Source: Micromonospora antibiotica (GTDB lineage: Bacteria; Actinomycetota; Actinomycetes; Mycobacteriales; Micromonosporaceae). From it: a stretch of DNA of 64,000 bases. Positions 1-8,900 of the stretch are shown here, in pieces. The stretch is from contig NZ_JAGFWR010000004.1 of NCBI RefSeq assembly GCF_017599305.1, positions 310,001 through 374,000 on the forward strand. Direction: 5' to 3'. Numbering within the stretch: position 1 is the first letter of the stretch; every line of letters begins with the position of its first letter. The notes below the pieces were generated by a model. That model was given only the letters and a program-made list of their open reading frames with translations, did no database searches and was not told the origin of the DNA. A program made the translations under genes and the position numbers.

Positions 1-155
1 GGCTCGGCCTCCGGGTGCGAATTGATGAATGCCCGGCCCGAGCAGCGGAGACGGATCCCTCGGCCAGCCACACTCGCTGTCACCAAGCCGACGTCACCCC
101 CATCGGAGCGACCCGGCCGGCCAGCATCAACCGTGTATCCGACCAAGGAGTCATC

Positions 156-716
156 GTGACCATGCCGCAGTACCCCGGCAGTCCGCAGGACAGCAGCCCG
201 CAGCAGCAGTGGGTCAACCCCGACGGGCAGCAGCACGGCTACCCGAACGCCGCAACTACCACCGCCTGGGCCCCCGCCTCGGGTGGGAGGCCGGGCAGGC
301 CGATCCTCCTTGCCGGGGCCGTCGCCCTGGCCGTGTTCGTCGTCCTCGGCTTCGGCGGTTACGCCGTGTACGACCAGTTCATCCGCGAGGACTCAGGGGT
401 GGCCGCGTGCAAGGCGATGGCCGCCGGGAAGAAGATTGACGGCAGCCCCAAGACCACCGGCGGTGACACCACCGTCGACAAGAAGATGACCGAGGCCGAG
501 TACCGGAAGGCGCGGGCGATCTTCGAGGATTCACGGTACGAGAAGCTGCGTGAGCACGGAACGGCGATCGTGGACGTGGCGTGGCAGATGCAGGGGCTGG
601 GCGACGACAGTGGGATGGCGGGACTGGCATTCATGGGTCCGCTGGGGACGCACCTGTCGGGGTTGCAGTCGGCATGCGCCGACCAGGGAGTCATCGTCGA
701 CTTGAGCGTGAAGTGA
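156..716 (+). CDS. Single-pass membrane protein, unknown function
   Basis: The start is GTG at 156, with AAGGAG at 145-150 five bases upstream; an in-frame ATG lies at 162. The N-terminal ~45 residues are Pro/Gln/Ser-rich and look disordered and cytoplasmic. They are followed by one hydrophobic segment (LLAGAVALAVFVVLGFGGYAV) and an extracellular part of about 130 residues with two cysteines (VAACKAMA and QSACADQG) that could form a disulfide. This Pro/Gln-tail plus one-TM layout is common in actinomycete envelope proteins. No catalytic motif was seen and the function is unknown. It is transcribed alone. Confidence 0.75.
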   Translation: MTMPQYPGSPQDSSPQQQWVNPDGQQHGYPNAATTTAWAPASGGRPGRPILLAGAVALAVFVVLGFGGYAVYDQFIREDSGVAACKAMAAGKKIDGSPKTTGGDTTVDKKMTEAEYRKARAIFEDSRYEKLREHGTAIVDVAWQMQGLGDDSGMAGLAFMGPLGTHLSGLQSACADQGVIVDLSVK

Positions 717-772
717 CGGTGTTCGGAAACGGGCAGCTGCCGCTTCACGACCATCTCCAAACCTGAGCAGCC

Positions 773-1183
773 CTACTTCTTATGCGATGCCGTGTGGTCT
801 GCCCATCGGACGAGCGATGGGCGTTGACCGGTCGCGATGTACTCAATGACTGCCCGGTGGGCGGTTTCCACCGACAGCACGGCCAACTCGGCGGGGATGG
901 TGACCAGAGGGGAGTCAGACGACTCCAGAACCACGATCGGTTCGGCCGGCGGCTGTTCCACCGCGTGACCGCCATCGGGCAGCCAACGCAGCGCGGCTCT
1001 TGCGTTGTCGTAGTCGATGTCGAGGCGCAGGACGTCGTCAGCCCCGCTCGGTGCGAACCAGAACGCGTGCGCCCGGGTGCCGTGTGGTCCGATCATCAGC
1101 GTCTGTTTGTCGAGGAACACCCGGGCGGCCTCCGCGTCAGGTAGCTCCTGCTCGCAGATGTCGAACACCACGCGGTATGTCAT
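773..1183 (-). CDS. Imm1-family immunity protein
   Basis: 136 aa from ATG at 1183, preceded by AAGAGGA. The in-frame extension up to 1333 has no coding character and is rejected. It closely resembles the immunity protein at 4127-4522: both share an LRIDID-like strand, 'RWLPDGG/S', a proline-led strand, 'VTIPAELA'-like, and a C-terminal helix ending 'VEYVATG.RP'. Imm1 proteins neutralise SCP1.201/DddA-like deaminase toxins (known for the family). No toxin is adjacent on this strand, so it is probably an orphan immunity gene protecting against sibling toxins. It may share a transcript with the pyrophosphohydrolase upstream at 1278-1595. Confidence 0.7.
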   Translation of the reverse strand: MTYRVVFDICEQELPDAEAARVFLDKQTLMIGPHGTRAHAFWFAPSGADDVLRLDIDYDNARAALRWLPDGGHAVEQPPAEPIVVLESSDSPLVTIPAELAVLSVETAHRAVIEYIATGQRPSLVRWADHTASHKK

Positions 1184-1277
1184 GACCTGATCCTCTTGCC
1201 CGTGCCTGTGTAGGTTTTGGTCCGCGAGGTTCGTCCGCCGTCCTGTGCCGCTCGCACGGTCAGGCGGGCACCTCACC

Positions 1278-1595
1278 TCAACCGTCTGCGGGCGTGTTAC
1301 CTGACCACACGATCCGACGGGAGAACCCCCCACGCTCGGCCACCTTCGCCATACGCAATTTCTCTAGCTGGTCTCGATCAACACCAAGATCAATCGCCAG
1401 CGCCAGCAGAACTTCCAGAACGTCCGCCAACTCATGGGGGTCCTCCGAGTCCAAGAACTCATCGACCTCTTCGACCAGCTTGTCCCGCAACAAGCCACGG
1501 TATTCATCAGCGCCAGCGATCCTGGTTACCGGCTCCGCCCCCCGCTCGCGGACGATCTCCGGAATCTTGTCCCGGACCAGCTTGGCATGACTCAT
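1278..1595 (-). CDS. MazG-like NTP / phosphoribosyl-ATP pyrophosphohydrolase
   Basis: 105 aa starting 'MSHAKLVRDKIPEIV'. KLVRDKIP is the hallmark N-terminus of the small all-alpha NTP-PPase family. The acidic metal-binding motif follows: EEVDEFL then 'ELADVLEVLLALA', giving the EExxE...ExxD pattern. It is predicted to hydrolyse a nucleoside triphosphate to the monophosphate plus pyrophosphate; the substrate cannot be told from sequence. Length is normal for the family and the motifs look intact. It lies 94 bp upstream of an Imm1-like gene on the same strand. Confidence 0.85.
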   Translation of the reverse strand: MSHAKLVRDKIPEIVRERGAEPVTRIAGADEYRGLLRDKLVEEVDEFLDSEDPHELADVLEVLLALAIDLGVDRDQLEKLRMAKVAERGGFSRRIVWSGNTPADG

Positions 1596-1804
1596 CGACC
1601 CCAGCCCCCAGCGCTATGACAGGCCCTCATGTCCCGACACGGTCCGCGAGTTGGGCCACCGGGCGAGAGTCTAGGCAGCCGGGTGGCAGTTCAAGGGCCA
1701 GACACGCCCGCCTAAACGGACATGCAGCGCGTGTAACTGAACGCACTTGGGTCTGCTGCACCGTCAGGGCAAGCCATCTCAGATGTCACCTATCGGTGCA
1801 GCAA

Positions 1805-1974
1805 CCCGCTTCTTCTGCCGGGGTGAGGGCTTGTTCCGGTTGACCGGCATTGGCGAGGCGCCAGGCGTGGGTGGCGTGTAGGTGGGCTTGTTGGGCGGGG
1901 TCGGTGGCGTGGGTGAGGCGGTGGTGGGTGAGCGTGTCGGTGATGGCGGCGGCGATGTCGAGGTCGATGTGCCG
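1805..1974 (-). pseudogene. Relic of STAND-TPR gene (middle part)
   Basis: The minus-strand translation gives 'RHIDLDIAAAITDTL...HHRL..ATDPAQQAHLHA.HAWRLANAG..EQALTPAEEA'. It lines up with the linker and first TPR of the intact STAND protein (residues ~500-555 of 5933-9481: 'RHVDLDIAAAAVTTAL..HRLAATTDPAEHARLH'). About 57 codons survive, with no start and an early end. It has the same orientation as the amino-terminal relic at 4586-5167 and lies downstream of it, as expected if both came from one gene later interrupted. Confidence 0.75.
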
Positions 1975-2269
1975 GCCGGTCGGCCGTGATCCGGCTGCCG
2001 CCGCCGACGTCAAGCCGGCCTACCAGCTCATCGCCACCACGATCGACCATCTGGAGGCCAAGCTCGCCGCCCGGATGCGCCGCGACCACCTCTCGGAGGC
2101 TGTGGTGGTAACGAACAATCCGCCCTGCGACTACACCCCCTACGGCTGCGAGAAGATCCTTTCCCGGCTACTGCCAGCCGGCACGCAGCTGGCGGTGTAC
2201 GTACGCGACTATGACGGGCAGGTCTGCCACTGGAGCACCTACACCGGAAACGGAAAGGCGATCGCATGA
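1967..2269 (+). CDS. DddA-like (SCP1.201) cytidine deaminase toxin tip, truncated
   Basis: Only the C-terminal toxin domain is present, about 90 residues. Visible deaminase signatures are DHLEAKLAARMR (the H-x-E zinc/proton-shuttle motif) and NNPPC-x6-C (PCxx...C zinc ligands), followed by 'ILSRLLPAGTQL.VYV'. DddA-type domains deaminate cytosine in double-stranded DNA (family knowledge). No secretion or N-terminal region precedes it. The possible start ATG 1967 (GAGG at 1959) lies in sequence antisense to the STAND relic, so it may be a silent tip cassette. The stop overlaps the immunity gene start (ATGA). Confidence 0.7.
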   Translation: MCRPVGRDPAAAADVKPAYQLIATTIDHLEAKLAARMRRDHLSEAVVVTNNPPCDYTPYGCEKILSRLLPAGTQLAVYVRDYDGQVCHWSTYTGNGKAIA

Positions 2270-2679
2270 AGGTGACCTGGACCTACGACCGGGGCGACCA
2301 GCGCGACAACCACGAGGTCGAACTGACCGACCCGGACGCACTGGAGGCGCTCCTGCGCGAGATCCAGCAGGCCGGCGAGCCCGTCGTGCTGACCATCTTC
2401 AGCAACCCCGTCGACGACCCCGACGACCTGCCACCCGGAATGCAGATCGGCCTCGGTCATCCCACCCACGCCTTCGCGGTACACATCTCCGACGACGGCG
2501 GCTACCTCACCGACCCCACCGCAGAAACCCCGGCCGCAGGGCTCCGATTCGACTTCGGCGGAGTACCCACGGAATACCCGGCCGAGCACCTGCAACTGCG
2601 GCCGGAAACGGCCGTCCAACTGGCGGTCGCCTTCCTCAGGACCGGCGGCGAATCACCCCGCCTGGCTGCCCCCGAGTGA
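2266..2679 (+). CDS. Imm1-family immunity protein
   Basis: 137 aa with an ATGA overlap to the toxin tip upstream, so translation is probably coupled. The family features are an N-terminal strand 'VTWTYDRG', a central 'VHISDDGGYLT' strand, then 'FDFGGVPTEYPAEHL' and a C-terminal helix 'AVAFLRTGGESP'. These match the usual Imm1 ending (FxxGGxPTExPxxxLxP...A..AxxxFLRTGxRP). It should bind and block the adjacent DddA-like deaminase. It is more divergent from the copies at 773-1183 and 4127-4522, as expected for toxin-specific partners. Confidence 0.8.
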   Translation: MKVTWTYDRGDQRDNHEVELTDPDALEALLREIQQAGEPVVLTIFSNPVDDPDDLPPGMQIGLGHPTHAFAVHISDDGGYLTDPTAETPAAGLRFDFGGVPTEYPAEHLQLRPETAVQLAVAFLRTGGESPRLAAPE

Positions 2680-3015
2680 TCGCCCGCGCGTAACGGTCCC
2701 TTCCTCACCTGCAGGCATGTCCGCTCTCTGGTGAGGTACGAGCTGGGGGACTCTGCTGTTGGCCTATCGGCCGATGAGTCCGGCCACGCCGTAGTGGTTA
2801 CTACGCACCCCGGTCGGCCAGCGCGTCCAGCGATCATCGGTGCCGCGCCCACCCATGGCGGTATTGCCGACGGCACGAGGTGCGGACGGAGTCCGTCGAG
2901 GACTTCGGTGATCCACGAAATCTGATCAACATTCGTCGATGTAAGACTGACTGTTGTCCCTTGAAACCCGTCTAGGCTCAACGGTTACGAGTGGGTTCCG
3001 GTGAGGGAGGGCGGG
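2680..3015 (+). other. Intergenic region, possible promoter of the second toxin gene
   Basis: No convincing gene was found in these 336 bases. The last ~70 bases before the ATG at 3016 contain TTGAAA and TAGGCT-like hexamers (near 2960-2975) and a strong purine-rich ribosome site (GAGGGAGGGCGGG). This would suit a promoter for the toxin/immunity pair, but the boxes are weak in a GC-rich genome. Confidence 0.3.
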
Positions 3016-4130
3016 ATGTCGCTGATCGACAGGATTGGTGCGGGCCTGCTGGCGATGGTGGCCGGCATAGAGCGGTCGCAGCGGGAGGCCGTGGCCGTCG
3101 ATCGCGGGATCGAGCGGATCGGTGCCGGGGCGATGGCGTCGGGGTTCGCGGGCATCATGATGGGGCTGGCTCGGGTGCGGAAGGTGCTCGGTCAGGTCGG
3201 GTTCCCACTGACAGGAGCCGCAGGAGCACTGGCTGAGGCGTCTCGATCGGTAGGCACTGTGGCGAAACAAAGCTCACCACAGGAAACCGTCGCCGCGCTT
3301 ACGCCGGTGGTCGCTGCCCTGAGCGCGGTCGACGGGAACATGACCGCAGCGATTTCCGCCATCGAGGATGCACAGCGGCTGGTTGCAGTGGCGTTGCAGG
3401 GTGGGCAGCCCGGCCCGACGCTGGCGCGATTACAGCAGGTGCGGCAAAACCTTGAAGCCGTCCGTACCCGAGGTGCCGAAACCCGGCAGGACGTCGATGC
3501 GGCGCTGGCGCAGGCGCGGCAGATAGGTGACCTGGGAAACTGGCCGTGGGCGGCGGCGAGGTCAGTCCGCCGCCCGGTAATTCCTCCGCCGGTCCCGACC
3601 AGAACGTGGCTCCTGTCTCCCTGGGCCGTGCTGCCGCACAAGCCGCGCCGCAGCCGGTGGACACGCCGCGCCCGGTCGGTTCCGACTGGGAGTTGGCCGA
3701 TGCGGCTGTCCTACCGGACGAGCTGCGCACAGCCGCTACCCTCATGCAGCCGCGTCCGGCCGGCAGCACCCGTCCCACACTGGGCCTGTTCAACGGCGAA
3801 GAAGTCCACTCCGGCGGAGGCGGACGGTCTCTTGCCGCCGACCTTGACCACGATCCGCTACGCGGACCTCCGGTCACCTTCTACGACCACGCCGAGTCGA
3901 AAGTCGCCGCGCGGATGCGCCGCACCGGTACCGTCCAAGCCGACCTGGCCATCGACAACACGGTCTGCGGCACCAACGACCGAGACCAGACCTACCCCTG
4001 GACCTGCGACAAGATCCTTCCCGCCATCCTGCCGCAGGGTAGCCGCCTGAGAGTCTGGGTCACCCGCGACGGCGGAGGCACATGGTGGCACCGTGTCTAT
4101 ACCGGCACCGGAGAGAGGATCACCCGTTGA
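3016..4130 (+). pseudogene. DddA-like deaminase toxin with helical N-terminal region, frameshifted
   Basis: ATG 3016 has GAGGGAGGGCGGG directly upstream. Frame 1 gives ~175 residues of Ala-rich helices ('MSLIDRIGAGLLAMV' to 'ALAQARQIGDLGN'), likely a secretion/delivery region. Coding character then jumps to the frame running from about 3537 to 4130. That frame gives a Pro-rich linker and a deaminase domain: FYDHAESKVAARMRR (H-x-E), VC...YPWTC (zinc cysteines), and 'KILPAILPQGSRLRVWVT'. The shift sits near GGGCGGCGG at about 3540. The two halves align in order with a normal toxin of this family, so this is one gene broken by an indel, a slippage site, or an assembly error. The stop overlaps the immunity start by TTGA. 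Confidence 0.75.
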
Positions 4131-4522
4131 CGCTGCTGCTACGCGACTACCACGGCCACACCTTCGAACTGACCGACGCCGAGGACGCGGGACGTCGCTT
4201 CGATGCGCAGATCGAGACGATCATGCCGCACGGAGGCTGCGGACAGACCCTCACCATCGGCACCCACGACCAACCCGCCCTCCGTATCGACATCGACATC
4301 GATGCCGACCGCGCGGCGGTGCGATGGCTGCCTGACGGCAGCTACGCCGCCGAGCTTCAACCCGACGTACCCATCACCGTGTATGAGTCACCAGACACCG
4401 GCCTGGTGAGCATTCCCGCTGGCCTGACGCGAATCACGGCAGCCGTAGCCCGGGCTGCGGTCGTCGAGTACGTTGCTACCGGGCTGCGTCCTACCGGTGT
4501 GCACTGGCTACACAAGGATTAG
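4127..4522 (+). CDS. Imm1-family immunity protein
   Basis: 131 aa from TTG 4127 (TTGA overlap with the toxin stop), with GAGAGGA at 4112-4118. It shows the Imm1 pattern 'LLLRDYHGHTFELTD', 'LRIDIDIDADRAAVRWLPDG', 'VSIPAGLTRI' and a C-terminal helix 'VEYVATGLRP'. It is the closest relative of the orphan at 773-1183. Position and coupling make it the cognate immunity protein of the deaminase at 3016-4130. Confidence 0.8.
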   Translation: MTLLLRDYHGHTFELTDAEDAGRRFDAQIETIMPHGGCGQTLTIGTHDQPALRIDIDIDADRAAVRWLPDGSYAAELQPDVPITVYESPDTGLVSIPAGLTRITAAVARAAVVEYVATGLRPTGVHWLHKD

Positions 4523-4585
4523 CCACCCATAAGCGGCCATATTGTGGCAGTCGCGTAGATCTTCGGGCGGGCGGGCCAGGTTGTT

Positions 4586-5167
4586 CTAGGCGAGTAGTCG
4601 TCGCGGAGCCCGGGCCCCCGCTCGTACGTGCAGATCCCGCAACTGGGTGAGCAGAGCCAGCAGGGCGGAGGCCGGCCACCGGTCGGCGTAGTCCACGACC
4701 GCCAGCACCGCACCACCGGGCAACGCGACCCGCGACACCGGCGTGGACCCGGCGACCGGGGTCGGCGTGTGGGTCACCTGCCACACCGCCCACCCTGCCG
4801 CTGCGCATGAGGTACTGACGTGCGCCGCGAGGCGGGTTTTGCCCTGACCGCCCGCACCGTGCACCAGCAACACCGCCACCGGCTCATCCCCACCGACCCA
4901 TTCGGCAAGCCGGTCCAGGGTGCGCTCACGACCGGTGAACGGCACGATCTGGTGCCGGGCCAACAGCAGCCGGCTCGGCTGTGCCCGTGCCCGGGCCGCG
5001 CTCAACGGCACCGGGGCGTCGTCGGCGGTCGTGACCTGGTAGGGCGGTTGGTCCAGGCTGACGGTGACGTCTCCGTCGACACCGGTGATCTGCACGGTGT
5101 CGCCGAAGACCACGCTGCCGGTCACCGTCTGTCCGGCGGCCGGTGACGGCCCCCACCAGCGGGTCAC
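4586..5167 (-). pseudogene. N-terminal relic of a STAND NTPase
   Basis: About 193 codons from GTG 5167, coupled by GTGA to the membrane-protein gene upstream. It contains the small N-terminal 'VTGSVVFGDTVQITGVDGDV' segment, RHQIVPFTGRE, Walker A GAGGQGKTRLA and Walker B AVLAVVDYADRWP. All are colinear with residues 1-205 of the intact paralogue at 5933. It stops (TAG 4586) within 'RRLLA', exactly where the paralogue reads LLLARSTTAWW, so sensor, winged-helix and TPR parts are gone. It probably gives a non-functional nucleotide-binding stub. The remainder survives only as the piece at 1805-1974. Confidence 0.85.
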
Positions 5168-5664
5168 CGGTCAAGCTCGACGTCGCCGCCGACCCCGTCG
5201 ATCTGCCGTACCGGACCCGCCGTCGACGACCCCGTCACCGCCTGCCCGTCACCCTGCGAAGGAGACGACACCTGCGGCGGCGAGGACCCGGGCGGCGTGG
5301 ACACCACGGGCGGCGCGGAGGCCGGGCCGATGCGCACACTGCCGCCCACCCCACGTACCTGGGTCACCCCGCCGCCGATCGTCGAACCGGTCACCGACTG
5401 CCCACCGGCCTCCCGGCGAGCACGGACCCCCACAGCCACCGACAGCGCCACCCCTGACAGGCCGACGAACACCCCGAACACACTGGCCCATTTGTCGGCC
5501 TTATCGAGACCCTGGACCGCCAGGAACCCACCCAGCCCCACGACCAGAACCCCGACGGCGATTGCCACCGCCCGGCCGCGAAGCCGACTACCAAGCGTCA
5601 TCACGCCATCATGGACCGATGCGGCAATGGCGGCATCACCGCCCCCGGCCGTTGCTGCGCTCAT
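5164..5664 (-). CDS. Two-TM protein with β-repeat tail, STAND partner
   Basis: 166 aa. Two hydrophobic segments (residues ~32-50 'AVAIAVGVLVVGLGGFLAV' and ~62-80 'ASVFGVFVGLSGVALSVAV') are followed by a basic turn. The tail carries two copies of a short motif, 'SVTGSTIGGGVTQVRGVGGSV' and 'AVTGSSTAGPVRQIDGVGGDV', separated by a Pro/Ser linker. The same motif opens both STAND proteins here ('VTGSVVFGDTVQITGVDGDV', 'LDGVVAFGDVIMVSGVRGDV'), so it may be a homotypic docking element linking a membrane protein to the NTPase (inference). The gene overlaps the truncated STAND by GTGA. The intact STAND on the other strand has no such neighbour. Confidence 0.6.
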   Translation of the reverse strand: MSAATAGGGDAAIAASVHDGVMTLGSRLRGRAVAIAVGVLVVGLGGFLAVQGLDKADKWASVFGVFVGLSGVALSVAVGVRARREAGGQSVTGSTIGGGVTQVRGVGGSVRIGPASAPPVVSTPPGSSPPQVSSPSQGDGQAVTGSSTAGPVRQIDGVGGDVELDR

Positions 5665-5932
5665 GATCGGCGTGCATGGGTTGCCATGATCATTTGATTT
5701 TCACGCTCTTCTGGATCTGCGTCGGTCTGTACGGCGAGGTCAGGCCCTATCGGAGCCGTCTTCTCCGATCTCGGTGGCATCGTCGATTGATGACTGCCGG
5801 TTCGGGCAGGTGTCGGGTAGGCGACCCGGCGCGAGGGTGCCGTGACGGGTGTCGCGGTCGATGATGGGCGGGTGACGGGTTGGAACGGGGTGAGGGTGCT
5901 CGGCGGGGTCGGAGTGACGTGCACATCAGTTC

Positions 5933-8900
5933 GTGACTGCGCCCGTGTGGTCGTCGCCGAGGTTGGTGCCTGAGCCGGTGGGCGGGTCGTGGTCGGCGGG
6001 TGGTCAGCGGCTCGACGGCGTGGTCGCGTTCGGTGACGTGATCATGGTGTCAGGGGTGCGTGGCGACGTCACGATCACCACCGGGCGGCCGCCGTACCGG
6101 GTGGAGGAGTTCCCGGCGGTGGTGGAGACGGTGACCACGGAGCAGGCGCGGCAGCGTCCAAGTCGGCTGTTGTTGGCCCAGCACCGGGTGGTGCCGTTCG
6201 TCGGGCGTGACGACGACCTTGCCGAGGTGGCGCAGTGGATGGGCCGGCCGGGTGGGGTGCTGGTGCGGCTGCTCCACGCCGCCGGAGGGCAGGGAAAAAC
6301 CCGGCTTGCGGGACATGTCGCCGACGTGTGGGCGAAGTCCGGGTGGACGGTGTGGCGGGTGCTGCACGAGCCGGTCTACACCGGCGGCTACCGGATGGAC
6401 CTGCCTGCCGGTGGTGCGCTGCTGGTCGTCGTCGACTACGCCGACCGGTGGCCGGTATCCCATCTACAGAGCCTGCTGACCCACCTGAAGAGCATGAACG
6501 TGCAGACCAGCGTCACCGTGCGGGTGTTGCTGCTGGCCCGTTCCACAACGGCATGGTGGCCGGCGTTGCGCAACCGGCTGCGCAGCGACCACCAGGTCGA
6601 GGCCACCAGCCAGCTGCTACCACCGTTGGGGGGACAGGTCGACGGGCGGGTGTTGTTCCGGCAGGCCCGTGACCGGTTCGCCATCGCAATGGACGTCGCC
6701 GCCGCCGACCGGCTCCCGCCGCCGAATCTGGCCGACGAGACGTTCCGGCAGGTGCTGTCCGTACACATGGCGGCCCTGGTCGCTGTCGACGCCCACCGCC
6801 GCAACACGACAGCGCCGACCGACCCGCACGCGCTGTCGTCGTATCTGCTGGAACGCGAGCGTGACCACTGGTACGCGCTGCACCACCGCCCGGTCGAGCC
6901 GCGTCAGACCCCGCCCGAGGTGATGGGTCGTACGGTGTATCTGGCCACGCTGACCGCCGCCGTGTCCCGCGCCACCGCCACCGACCTGCTGCACCGGGTC
7001 GGGCTCACCGCACCCGCCGCCACGACGATCATCGACGACCACCGGTTCTGCTACCCACCCGAGGACCACCACACGGTATTCCAGGCATTGCATCCCGACC
7101 GGCTCGGTGAAGACCTGATCGCCCTGTCCACACCCGGGCACCAGCACACTGACGACGAGGATGGGTGGGACAGCGACGACTGGGCCGTTACCGCCGTTGA
7201 GCACCTGCTGCGCGTTGACACCGATCCGCCGCCATGGGCGGCGCACGCCGTCACGGTGCTCGTTGAGACCGCCCGCCGCTGGGACCACGTGGCCACCGAC
7301 ATCCTGTACCCCGTCCTGCGTAGGCATCCGCACCTGGCTCTGGCCGCCGGCGGCACCACCATCACCCGCCTGGCCACCATCCCGGGCATCGATCCCGATG
7401 TCCTCGACGCCATCGACGCCGTCCTGCCCACCCACCGGCACGTCGACCTCGACATCGCCGCCGCCGCCGTTACCACCGCCCTCACCCCGCACCGGCTGGC
7501 CGCCACCACCGATCCCGCCGAGCATGCCCGCCTGCACACCATCCATGCTCGGCGATTGGCGAACGCCGGCCTCCGCGACCAAGCCCTACCTCTCGCTGAG
7601 GAATCGGCCGGTATCTACCGGCGGTTGGCCGGGGCGAATCCGGCTGCTTACCTGCCCGCCCTCGCGTCGTCGTTGAACGACCTGGGCCTCTGGCTGTGGG
7701 GGTTGGGTCGGCGGGAGGAGGCGCTGGCCCCGAGTGAGGAGGCCGCCGCCATCTACCGGCGGTTGGCCGGGGCCAATCCGGCTGCTTACCTGCCCGCCCT
7801 CGCGATGTCGTTAAACAACCTGGGCCTCTGGCTGTCAGGGTTGGGTCGGCGGGAGGAGGCGCTGGCCCCGAGCGAGGAGGCCGCCGCCATCTACCGGCGG
7901 TTGGTTGAGGTTGACCCGGCTGCTTACCTCCCCGACCTCGCGATGTCGTTGAACAACCTCGGCACGGTGCTGTCCGAGTTGCGTCGGTGGGAGGAAGCCC
8001 TACTTTTCACCGAGGAAGCCCTCATGATTCGCCGGCGGTTGGTGGAGGCCAATCCCGCTGCTTACCTGCCCGCCCTCGCGATGTCGTTGCACGACCTGGG
8101 CTTCTGCCTGTCGGGGTTGGGGCGGCGGGAGGAAGCCCTACCTTTCACCGAGGAAGCCCTCACGATCCGCTGGCGCTTGATGGAGGCCAATCCCGCTGCC
8201 TACCTGCCCGACCTCGCGATGTCGTTGATCAATCTCGGTGACATGCTGTCGGGGTTGGGTCGGCGGGGGGAGGCGCTGGCCCCGAGCGTGGAAGCCGTCG
8301 GTATCTACCGGCGGTTGGTGGAGGCTAACCCGGCTGCTTACCTGCCCTACCTTGCGGCGTCGTTGAACAACCTCGGCGTCCAGCTATCCGAGGTGGGTCG
8401 GCGGGGGGAGGCCCTACCTCCGAGTGAGGAAGCTACCGCCATCTACCGGCGGTTGGTGGAGGTTAACCCGGCTGCTTACCTGCCTGACCTTGCGATGTCG
8501 TTGAACAATCTGGGCGTTCGGCTGTCCGAGTTGGGTCGGCGGGGGGAGGCGCTGGCCCCGAGCGCGGAAGCCGTCGGTATCTACCGGCGGTTGGTGGAGG
8601 CTAACCCCGCTGCTTACCTGCCCGAACTTGCGAGGTCGGTGAATAACCTCGGCCTCCGGCTGTCCGAGGTGGGTTGGCGGGGGGAGGCGCTGGCCCTCAG
8701 TGGGGAAGCCGTCGGCATCTTCCGGCGGTTGGTGGAGGCTAACCCCGCTGCCTACCTGCCCGCCCTCGCGATGTCGTTGAACAACCTCGGGACCATACTG
8801 TTGGGGTTGGGTCGGCGGGAGGAGGCGCTGGCCCCGAGCGAGGAGGGCACCGGTATCTACCGGCGGTTGGTTGAGGTTAACCCGGCTGCTTACCTGCCCG

